Assembly: GCA_030248195.1 (NCBI GenBank)
Contig: JASAND010019722.1
Span: 40,953-104,952 of the forward strand
DNA from: Trissonchulus latispiculum
Taxonomy: Eukaryota > Nematoda > Enoplea > Enoplida > Ironidae
Direction: 5' to 3'
DNA length: 64,000 bases
The notes beneath the pieces were generated by a model. It was given only the letters and a program-made list of their open reading frames with translations. It ran no database searches and was not told the DNA's origin. Position numbers and translations under genes: made by a program. Numbering within the stretch: position 1 is the stretch's first letter; every line of letters begins with the position of its first letter. This document shows positions 11,264 to 20,820 of the stretch, piece after piece.

Positions 11264-14200
11264 ATGCTATCCCCGCGTATACCATGCTGTATGGAAAATC
11301 TTAACCTCTCTACTGACAATTTTGTCACCCACAACCCCCTTGGGCCTCTAGATTTCAGTGGATTTTCGCAAACAGAAGTTGAAGCAACCGAACAGCGTTT
11401 GCCATTGTTACTCGACCAACTAGATGAAGAAGCCTCCTCGCTTTTTTCGGGTTTCGGAAGTGAAGATATTGCCCTGACCGAACAAGCCCTGGAGGCTTTG
11501 GAATCTCTTCCCAATGACGCTGGACTGAGAATTGTTAAAGATGAAGTTAAGCTTGGAACTTGGAATGTTCTAAGTCTGAATGGTGAACAATCATCCCTGT
11601 TCTTGATTAACGAACTGAAGCAGTTTAAGGTTGACATATGCTGTCTGCAGGAAACCAGGTGGCCAGGACGGGGGAGGCATACCGAACTGGACTGGACAAT
11701 TGAATTCAGTGGGAAAGGTGATGGAACGAGAACACACGGAGTTGGAATTGCCATGTCACCCAAAGTAGCAAACTGTGTAGAGAGTGTACTAACGGATGAT
11801 GACAACCCGGATAGACTGCTCTGTGTTCGCCTGAACACCCACCCTGTCAAATTGGCAGTTGTATGTTGCTATGCCCCCACAAATTGTAGTGATGTGGCTG
11901 CAAAGGATTCGTTCTATTGCTCTCTGGCTAATCTCTTGCGAAAGCTACCAAATTCGGATGCCGTCGCCTTGTGCGGTGACATGAATGCAACAGTTGGAGC
12001 TGATCAAAGACGAAATGGGCGCAGCACAGGTCCCTTCTGCTATGGACAGTCCAATGACAACGGTTTTAGGCTTGTAAACTTGTGTAACCGAAACCGCCTG
12101 CGAATAATGAATACATCATTCAGGCATAAGCGAGCACATCAAGTAACGTGGTATTCTAACACTGGACTGGCTAATAAGATCCTGGATTTTATATGTTTCA
12201 GTAACCGGTTCAATTCGGCTGTCAGAGACTGCCGAGTGTGGGGTAGTGCCAACTTGCCTGGAGTCACAGATCTCTCAAGAGGAACGGATCATCGGCTTTT
12301 GGTGGCGCCCATCAGATTCAGATTGCGATCTCGGAAACGGGACGCGGCCTTGGTCCAGTTTGATTCAGACAAACTGCTTTCTCCAGAATACGCAAATCGT
12401 TACCGTCAGTCCGTGAATGAGAAGCTGCCGATACTGCAGGCTAACGGTGAAAATGTCTCCGTTGAAGAAAAGTGGTCAACCTTGAAAGCGGCTTTGACGT
12501 CTGCTGCTGCAGAGGTGCTTGGGCGAAAGAATCGTTGCCAGCCTAACTGGATCTCTCCTGAGACTATTGAACTGTGCAAGCAGAAGAGAGCAGTACGTAG
12601 CCAACAACTATCTGCCGTTGGGAACAGACAACAGGAGCTAAATCAGCGCTTCAAGCAGCTCCAGCGCGCAGTGAAGACGTCAGTTAGAGAAAATAAGAAC
12701 AGATATTTTAGGTCATTAGCAGCCGAGATTGACAGTGATTACCATGCTAACCGGTGGCATGAAGTATACTCTAAACTGAAGATATTCTGGAAGCAGCCGG
12801 CCTCTGCAACAAACGATCTGAAGGGGAGAGATGGCCAACCTCTGAAATCTAAATCTGAAAAGCTGATGCGATGGAAGAATCATTTCGAACATCTACTCAA
12901 TATCCAACGGAATATTGATAGTCCGGGACTGCAGGAGTTATTGCGTGATATAGACCCTCAACCTTTGCCAGAAGAAGAATCAGAAGAAGAATCGGCGGAA
13001 CCAACCATAGACGAAATCAGGACCATAGTACGGAGTCTAAAACGTAGAAAAGCTCCTGGAATTTGCAGGATCACCAGTGAAATGCTTCAATATGCTGGAG
13101 ATAGTGCAATCATATGGCTACATAGTATTATCACTACTTGCTGGCGTGCTGAAGTGTGTCCGGCGGAATGGTGCAAGGCGGTTATATCTGTGCTACATAA
13201 AAAGGGAGACAAGTCAGTTTGTGATAACTATCGGGGCATCTCCCTACTCTCAATCCCGGGAAAAGTTTTTGCCTTGGTATTGCTGCATCGAATACGCCAA
13301 AAAATTGAAGCAAACCTATCAGAGCCGCAGTGTGCATTCAGGAAAGGTCGCAGTACTGTTGACCAGCTCTTTGTCCTAGGGCGAATGGTAGAGAAGCACT
13401 GGCGAAAGAAAGTTCCTCTGTATGCAGTATTTGTAGATCTCAAGAAGGCATATGACAGTGTTGATCGTGAGACGCTGTGGAAAATCATGCCATTCTTTGG
13501 CATACAAGGCAAACTAAATAGACTCATTCAAGTCCTTCATAACAATACCGACTGCGCTGTAAAAATCTATGGGGAGCTCTCAGAATGGTTCCGAATACGT
13601 ACTGGTGTTCGACAAGGATGTGTTCTGGCCCCATTCCTGTTTAATTGTTATATCGATGTCGCCGTAAAACGCCTCCTCCACCTTGCAAACATAGGCGCAT
13701 CCATATGTTTCAAACGTGGTAGTCGGTTTTTTCCTGATGGTAAGAAGCGTAAGAGCGAAGAGTCTTTCATGGATACCATCACTGCCCTATTGTATGCTGA
13801 TGATGCTGCCTTAATTGCAACAACTCCAGCTGACATCAACCGGATTGTAAGTTGTTTTGCTGAAGTATGTGGGACCCTGGGTCTAGAAATCAGCTGTCCG
13901 AAAACGAAGGCCGTCTGTTTTTCTGATGAACCTGATGACCCTGTCCTCCAGGTTGGCGGCGAAAACATCGAAACGGCTACAGAATTTAAGTACCTGGGCT
14001 GTGTTTTCTCGCAAGATGGACAGCTGAACGATGAAATCACTAATCGAATCAGGCTAGCAAGTGTCTCCTTCAGCAAACTTTCTAACATCTGGAATAATCA
14101 CGACCTGCAATTACACGCTAAGCTCAGCTTGTTCAAATCTTCTGTGCTGGCAGTTCTCCTTTACGGTTGCGAGTCTTGGGCACCTCGAACAACAGACACT

Positions 14201-14593
14201 ACGCGCCTAGAAGTATTCCAAAACAACTGCCTGCGACGAATTATGGGGGTGTCACTCAGAGACCATGTACCGGTTGTGACACTGAGGGATGCGTGTGGTA
14301 TTCCACCTATCAAGGACAGCCTAGTTAAGTCGAGATTACGGTGGCTGGGTCATGTGTCTAGACAAACTGACAACAGGATCCCTAAACGGATGCTGTTTGG
14401 ATGGATCCCAGATGGCCCACGGGCTCTGGCAAGGCCAGGCAGACCAAGGAAGCAATGGTCCGATGTAGCCCTGGATGATGTACAGAAGCTGGGTTTACGG
14501 GATTGGTATCGGACTGCCCAAGACAGATCGTCTTGGAGAAGGATTGTCAATGGATCGGCGGCTTTCATGGACGGAAATCGTCTGGGCCAATAA
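11264..14593 (+). CDS. Non-LTR retrotransposon endonuclease/reverse transcriptase (RTE-like LINE)
   Basis: A single uninterrupted ORF of 1109 codons. Residues 1-95 are an acidic, unassigned extension. The apurinic-type endonuclease domain follows, with 'LGTWNVLSL' (~97-105), 'CCLQETRW' (~126-133), 'LCGDMNATVG' and 'RGTDHRLLV'. The reverse transcriptase shows 'VISVLHKKGDKSVCDNYRGI', 'CAFRKGRSTVDQLF', 'AVFVDLKKAYDSVDRETLW', 'TGVRQGCVLAPFLFNCYID' and the catalytic 'YADD' at residue 844. A C-terminal segment resembles those of endonuclease-bearing LINEs often annotated in animal genomes as craniofacial development protein 2-like. The 3' end carries 'aagtcaagtaagtc', a short-repeat tail like that of the second LINE. 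No stop or frameshift is seen, so the copy is young and possibly active. Assignment to RTE rather than a close relative is inference. Confidence 0.93.
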   Translation: MLSPRIPCCMENLNLSTDNFVTHNPLGPLDFSGFSQTEVEATEQRLPLLLDQLDEEASSLFSGFGSEDIALTEQALEALESLPNDAGLRIVKDEVKLGTWNVLSLNGEQSSLFLINELKQFKVDICCLQETRWPGRGRHTELDWTIEFSGKGDGTRTHGVGIAMSPKVANCVESVLTDDDNPDRLLCVRLNTHPVKLAVVCCYAPTNCSDVAAKDSFYCSLANLLRKLPNSDAVALCGDMNATVGADQRRNGRSTGPFCYGQSNDNGFRLVNLCNRNRLRIMNTSFRHKRAHQVTWYSNTGLANKILDFICFSNRFNSAVRDCRVWGSANLPGVTDLSRGTDHRLLVAPIRFRLRSRKRDAALVQFDSDKLLSPEYANRYRQSVNEKLPILQANGENVSVEEKWSTLKAALTSAAAEVLGRKNRCQPNWISPETIELCKQKRAVRSQQLSAVGNRQQELNQRFKQLQRAVKTSVRENKNRYFRSLAAEIDSDYHANRWHEVYSKLKIFWKQPASATNDLKGRDGQPLKSKSEKLMRWKNHFEHLLNIQRNIDSPGLQELLRDIDPQPLPEEESEEESAEPTIDEIRTIVRSLKRRKAPGICRITSEMLQYAGDSAIIWLHSIITTCWRAEVCPAEWCKAVISVLHKKGDKSVCDNYRGISLLSIPGKVFALVLLHRIRQKIEANLSEPQCAFRKGRSTVDQLFVLGRMVEKHWRKKVPLYAVFVDLKKAYDSVDRETLWKIMPFFGIQGKLNRLIQVLHNNTDCAVKIYGELSEWFRIRTGVRQGCVLAPFLFNCYIDVAVKRLLHLANIGASICFKRGSRFFPDGKKRKSEESFMDTITALLYADDAALIATTPADINRIVSCFAEVCGTLGLEISCPKTKAVCFSDEPDDPVLQVGGENIETATEFKYLGCVFSQDGQLNDEITNRIRLASVSFSKLSNIWNNHDLQLHAKLSLFKSSVLAVLLYGCESWAPRTTDTTRLEVFQNNCLRRIMGVSLRDHVPVVTLRDACGIPPIKDSLVKSRLRWLGHVSRQTDNRIPKRMLFGWIPDGPRALARPGRPRKQWSDVALDDVQKLGLRDWYRTAQDRSSWRRIVNGSAAFMDGNRLGQ

Positions 14594-14603
14594 GTCAAGT
14601 AAG

Positions 14604-15965
14604 TCTATTTAATGGTCGTATTGTCCTGACTTTCCGCCTCTTTCACGTAATCTGCAGCGGAGGCCGGGCCTAAAGGGGTATAGGGTCTGGTAGTACCCCA
14701 TGCGCCATTTAAGAATCGCTACTTTTTTTGCGCCGCAGGTGCGCCACAGCGCCGCAGCGGCGCCGCAAAGTCGGCTCAGAGCGAAAAGTGACCATTTTTG
14801 TGGTCGCTGCGCAGCTCGAATGTTAAGAGCTGGAGCCGATTTCTTTTTATATTCAGAAACTACATATATTGAACTAACTAAATAGCTATGTCTCGTTTCT
14901 CTATCGCTTCCCATGCGACCACAGTGGCCGGTCAAAAATGGTAAAAATTCGAAAAATGAAAAATCGAAATTTCTCGCTGTGTATTCAACTTAGAAAGCTC
15001 AATTCTTTCATACAAAGGTTTTCTGGCACGGCGAATTGATTCCCGTAAGCGGGTTTGCCGTCGGACCCACCCATATTGCTGGGCTGGTTCCACTTTGCTG
15101 TCGGGAGGGTCAAGTCGGTACCGACTTCCAAGAACACCATATAGGACTGTGCATAGCCTCTCAAAATTTTTTTCCATAGGGGTTTTCTCGTGCGCCCAGC
15201 TCATTTCCGGTGTCCGTTTTGCCGTCCAACCCACCCATTTTGCTGGGCTGGTTCCACTTTGCTGTCGGGAGGGTCAAGTCGGTACCGACTTACAAGAACA
15301 CCATATAGGACTGTGCATGGCCTCTCAAAACTTTGTCCATAGAGGTTTTCTGGTGCGCCCAGCTCATTCCCGGAGTCCGTTTTGCTGTCCGACCCACCCA
15401 TTTTGCTGGACTAACTCCACTTTGCCGTTTGAAGGGCAAATCGGGTAGGGGATCAAGGGGTCAAAAATAAAATTTTTCAAAAGTGGTCAAATTTGGTACC
15501 AAATGAAAGCCCTCATCGAACTGAGCAACTTTTGTCATAGAAGTGCGTACCTAAAGTGGCTGTAGAGGCCTGTGGTGGGGTGGGGTGGGGACTTAGGCGA
15601 TTTTGGGTCAAAAATTAAAATTTTCAAAAGTGGTCAAATTTGGTACCAAATGAAAGCCCCGCATCGAACTGAGCAACTTTTGTCATAGAAGTGCGTACCT
15701 AAAGTGGCTGTAGAGGGCTGTGGTGGGGTGGGGTGGGGAGGGGACGTAGGCGATTTTGGGTCAAAAATTAAAATTTTCAAAAATGGTCAAATTTCGAGTC
15801 AAATGAAGGCCCGCATCGAACTGAACAACTTTCGCCATAGAACCACCCACCCAAACTTGCTGTGTCGGATTTATATTCTTGCTTTCTCAACCGGAATTTA
15901 AACGACAGACATAGGCCCAACACACATATTATCCCCTTTTGTGCGGAGAATTTTTGTTACTTGTT
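14604..15965. repeat. Right arm of large inverted repeat
   Basis: Reverse complement of 7619-9267. It begins 'tatttaatggtcgtattgtc' and ends 'tttgttacttgtt'. It contains two 163-bp and two to three ~147-bp units, fewer than the left arm, which accounts for most of its shorter length. It starts about ten bases after the LINE stop codon, directly behind the LINE tail. Confidence 0.85.
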
Positions 15966-16275
15966 GACATTGTATTGATTAAAAGTTTGCTCGTTTCTGT
16001 GAAAATTTGAGTGTGCTTTTTAGTGTTTTTTAAATTTTGTATGCTTTTTTAAAAAAAGTGCGAAAACAATAAAAACAACAAAAAATACAGTGTGCCAAAA
16101 AAATAGAAGCAATGTGTATATATGTTAAAACAATACGTGCTGGTGCTACTATAGCTTCAGTGTAGCGAACAAGAGCCAAAAAGTTGCCAACTGGTCCAAA
16201 AGTTGAAAACCAACTTTTTCATAGCACCATTTTTGGGTCCTCAGCCTGCATGAGTGCGGACCCGTGGGGAAACGG

Positions 16276-16636
16276 TCATACCCTGGTCTTTTTCTAGGCG
16301 AAAAAAGTTGGGGGAATCCAAAGTGGCTTAAAATTGGCAAAAATGCAGTATAAATAGCCTGTTTTCTACATATACTGCTATAACTATGCTTAAAAGTGCT
16401 CAAAAATTGAGTTTGAGTACCAAGGTAGACGAGTTTTGAGCAAAAAATTCCGGCAAAGCCGAAAAATTTTTGAAAATTTTGACCAAAAATCATTAAAATT
16501 TGGCATTTTCTGGGCACCTTATAGTGAGTGGGGGGGAAGCCCAAAAAAGTGGGGGTGGGGCAGAGTGGGGGGGAAGCCCAACAACGTGGGGGTGGGGGGG
16601 GAACCCCGCCCCCCCCAGTAAAAAAGCCCAGGTTAT
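16276..16636. mobile_element. G/C-tract MITE with CCTGG(G/T)CTTTTT inverted termini
   Basis: The left end 'ccctggtctttttctagg' and right end 'cagtaaaaaagcccagg' are inverted repeats. The interior carries 'gctataactatgcttaaaa', a 'ttccggcaaagccgaaaaa' hairpin, 'caccttatagtgagtgggg' and long G runs. The same internal words occur near 4217-4330, 20450-20620 and 50217-50600. Confidence 0.65.
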
Positions 16637-18948
16637 TAAAGCTACAAAACCCCCTTACCAGACGTCAAAGCGGAGAAACGGAAAAAACATCACTCTCGTA
16701 AGCGATTTTTGGCTCAACTTTTTAACGGAAAGTGGTACCTGGCTTTTTCCTACAGGGGGGGGGGTGGTGGGGGCCCCCCAGAAATCCGTTCCCCATCCCC
16801 AGACTTGGGTCGCCCCCCCCCCCAGAATCGCACCCCCAGGATTCGGGCCTTCCCCCCCAGAACCCCCCCTATCCTAAAGTGCCTGGAAAAATAGGGTTTG
16901 AGCACCAGCATTTTCTGAGCACCTTATAGTGAGTGGGGGAAGCCAAAAAATGGGGGTGGGACCGAGTGGGGGGGGGGCGCTCCCCTCCACTAAAAAAAGC
17001 CCAGATACCATTGCTGGATATAAAAAAGCTTGCGCTTTTATGGGGCACAGTTTAGCTGGGCCGACTTAGGGTGGACTTAGGGTATTTTTTCGGACCCGGA
17101 CGGTGTATTTCTTCCGAACCTTTACTATAAGCCAATTTGTTTGCGCTGTGCTTACTAACTAGAGCAATAGAACACAAAATAAGTGGATTCCTAGCTTCCT
17201 AGAGCCAATAAACAGTGTTAAGAGAATTGGCCAGAGTAGCCACTTTGGACCCAGGGGTCGAGAACCAAAATTCGAAGTCCAGCCTGCTCAAAAAAACTTT
17301 GGGTTTACATTTTTTATGGCAAAAGGTAACCCCCGGGAAATTCTCCTACCCAGGGTTTTTTTCAAAATTTGACCTGTGCTTTTTAGTGTGTTTTTTTAAG
17401 AAAATGTGTGTTTTTTTAAAAAATCTGTGTTTTTCCTGAAATTAGCTTTTCGCAGTATTAACACGTTTTTAAAGGTTTTTACAGCATTTTATACTATACT
17501 TAGCATTTTTTCGCGTGTTACAGAAGAAATACAAAACATATATTTCGTGCTTAGTCTTCGTAAACGATATTTCAACGTTGTGAACGTTAAATATTTGCGT
17601 TGAAGACTTCTTTTTGTGCTATAATGGGGGTCTGGGGGGTGGAGCCCCCCAGACTTTGAGAACTTTATGAAAATTGTGAAAATTTCGGTCTGAAATCCTT
17701 CAAACCTATTACTTTTCGCCAGTTTATTTTATTCCAGTCATTTCCAGAATTTGGAAACGTAATTTCATAGAATAATATGCTTGTACAGTCCCTAATGACA
17801 CAGTTGCTTAGAATAATGAAGGGTACACGAAAACTAATGCCCAGACGAAAACAAACAGAAGTAAAAACAGATATACGTATATATAGACGACATTTGCGCC
17901 GAAGGCGCAAAATTTTTTGGAAAAACTTTAAAATTAGGCTTAGAATCAATAAAAATTCGCTCCTTCAGGTGAAAATTTGAGTGTGCTTTTTCGTGTTTTT
18001 TTAAAATTTTGTATGTTTTTTTAAAAAAAAGTGTGCGAAAACACAATAAAAAACACAAAAAAAACAGTGCTCCTACCCTTGTCAGGGTCTAGCGTGCCGG
18101 TGCTCTATGGACTATGCTCTATTTATCCATGAACCTGAAAAGAAAAATTTCCTAGCTGTATCCTGAGATTTGATCGGTGGGTGATTTTTGCGGACCCGTG
18201 CTTTTTTTGTGAATTCGTTAACAAAAAATCACAAACATTTTTTATTACTCTTGGTTCACAAGGGCTATCGGCATAAAATTTGCACCATATATATAGAGGG
18301 GTCATTCCCAGTTGATACATACCAAAATTATTTCGATCGGACGATTTGCGAAAATGGCAGCAAAAATGTGCTTTTTGATTTTTTTATTAACATAGCATAA
18401 CATTTATCAATTATCAATTAACATAACTTATCTATAGCAGGTGCGTATCCAAAATTTTGAAAAGAGATGTGCGGAACTAATTTTACTCAAAAATGCCACA
18501 TTCATATATGCCAAAAGTAGATAAACATTTTAGAAAATTTTCGGAAATAGGAGGGTCCGGATGCCGTGGACCTCCTCACCTCTCTGGATGCGCCCCTGCT
18601 ACATGTATGTAATTGGACACTTCATGAAATGTCAGATATATAATTTCTGACATTTCATAGTGTCAGACACATGGTGAAGTCTGAAGTGTAATATTTTGTT
18701 AAATAATTTAATCTCTGTAATATTGTCTGCTAGTTACATACCAGGTGCGTAGCTAAGGGTGGCGGAAGGGGAATTCCCCCCCCCAAATTATGGAACCGCC
18801 CCCTAATTTTTCTCCTGCAATGAGTGAACTCGCTTTTTTAAAAACGTTTCAGTACAGTAAAAAAGTACAGTTCACCATCATAATATGCATTTGTAACACC
18901 ACAGATGAGTTCAAAATACTCTATTTAATGTGGGTTGACCAGTCAGTC

Positions 18949-19310
18949 TGGCTTTTTCCTAGGCAAAACTTTCTGGGGGGGGGAAGTATGGGGGTGCGGT
19001 TCCCCCCATGTCTGGAGGGGGCACGGATTTCTGGGGGGGGGAATGTTTCAAAAATGCTTAAAAAATAGCTATTTTTGGTGCTGAGCTAAAAAATTAACTA
19101 TTTTTAGCCTAAATTTAAGCTTAAAATAGCTAAAAATGCTTAAAAATGCGAAAAAAATCTAGCGAAGCCGGAAAAATGTTTCTAAATTTACCCTCAAATC
19201 CCTATTTTATCGGCCACTTTAGAGTTCTGGGGGGAAAGGCCCCAATCCTGGGGCGGTGGCGATTCTGAGGGGGCACCGATTTCTGGTAAAGGTAAAGCCA
19301 GGTCTGTTTA
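18949..19310. mobile_element. G/C-tract MITE with CTGGCTTTTTCCTA terminus
   Basis: It begins 'ctggctttttcctagg' and ends near 'ggtaaagccagg'. G tracts and 'aaaatagctatttttggtg' lie inside. The terminus matches the element at 44225-44616. The right boundary is approximate because a 'ggtaaaggtaaag' tail overlaps it. Confidence 0.5.
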
Positions 19311-20695
19311 TCATTTGCTTGCATGAAAACGTACTGATTTTCAGTTCTTTTCTGTGTTTCAAAGAATGCTTTGTAAAAATTCCTTAGACGTTACAAATTA
19401 GAAATATTTTTCAACTTCAGAAGGACTCCCCCCTCAGACTAAGGACGCACTCAGGATTTTGAAATAGGGGGACGAGCCGAAAAAATTTTTTCTTCCGCCA
19501 AACGCGCTTACGCTAGAAGGGGTGGCGGCAACAATTTTCAATAGTTCAGTGTTGCTGCGGCACAAGTGACGAAATTTGCGAATAGTTAGTACGTAAGCTG
19601 CCGTAATGCCTTAATGCCTGATGAAGGGTTGTCCCCCCTTCCACAGATTTAGTCAACATTAGAGTTGTCGCCCCTGGCTTCGGGCTGTGAATCTGGTGAT
19701 AAGCACCGGCACCCTATAACCTTCTGTAGGTTGGAGTTCTCTCCAGGGGTCACTTTACCTTTACCTTAGTAACTCACTCGGGAGGGGCAGGGGGCGGAGC
19801 CTCCCAGAAGTTGAGAAATTTTTTAGAACTTATGAAAAAATTATGGAAACCTTGAAAAAATTGAATAAACAGCTCCGCATGCGCAACAAATTAAAAAGCT
19901 TGAACTAGGCGCGGTCGGCGCGAACATTTTTAAAAATCGAGATAGAATGTTGCCCAGGCGCAAAAAATTTGTAAAACGAGCTGCAATAGCGCTGCCGATG
20001 TGAAAATGTTTAAAACTCGAGATATATATATAGAATGGTGTCACAGGGCTGACAAATTAAAAAAACTTGAGCTACAAAAGCGCCGCGGGTGCAAAAAAAT
20101 TAAAAGTTAAAACAAAATAGCGTCGCAGGCACGAAAATTTTAAAAAATTGATTTGGAATAGCGCCGCAGGCGCGAAAAATTTCCACATTTCTTATTTTTT
20201 GCACAGACATAGCTCAATTTTTGCCTTCTCCTCCAAAAATTCCCGGCGGAATCAGACAAAAAGGAAGGGGGTCGGAACCCTCAACCCCCCCCGGTCTGCC
20301 CATGCCCCAGATCCCCGCCGAATTTTGACATTCCCCCAAAATATCTTCTGGCTACGCTGATGCGTAGTATATATATATATATATATATACTATAATTTTG
20401 TAATATTCTGTTATATTGAGTCCCCCGTTTGTGAGGGGGGGGGGGAGACATAGTGTTATGAAATCGCCAAAATGTTCAGTAAAATTGGAATGTTTTCTAC
20501 GTTGCTATAACGAGTATGCTTAAAATTGCTCAAAAATTCAGATTGAGTACCAAAGTTTGGCCACCTTATAGTGAGTCGAAGAAGGAACCCAAGAGGGGGA
20601 GGCGCCCCTCAGTAGAAAAAGCCCATATACGCTTGCTGGAGTGATTTTCTGTTGTATGCTCACATTATTTATTGTTTACTTTTACTTATTTGTAG

Positions 20696-20820
20696 GCATG
20701 AGTGTTCTATATCTATGTTTTCTGCAGCTGACATTCTTTCAGAATTTTGAGGATGTGAAAGCCCTTCTAAACTGGGTGGATCCAAATATGAATCTCAGTA
20801 AATCAGTTGTTGATGGCAAA
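20696..20820 (+). CDS. PTDSS: PS synthase exon A
   Basis: Acceptor 'tatttgtag', phase 1 in, donor 'aaa|gtacgt'. It encodes '[15 protein letters not shown]' and then '[17 protein letters not shown]', the PSS1 segment 'LSVLYFLFL' to 'NFEQVKSLMYWLDPN'. Upstream open frame (20641-20695) is intron. Confidence 0.92.

Larger units (their letters stand above)
15966..20695. other. Repeat-rich DNA 5' of the recovered PS synthase exons
   Basis: No exon recognised on either strand. Contents: MITEs at ~16276-16636, ~16737-17010 and ~18949-19310; a fragment of the stem-loop family at ~16635-16737; poly-T/'gtgtgtttttt' blocks at 17380-17440 and 17960-18060; a hairpin 'gcgccgaaggcgc' at 17896-17908; possible SINE-like DNA at ~19620-19760; and (TA)n at ~20366-20391. 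The PS synthase N-terminal exon should lie here or further left but was not identified. Confidence 0.5.
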
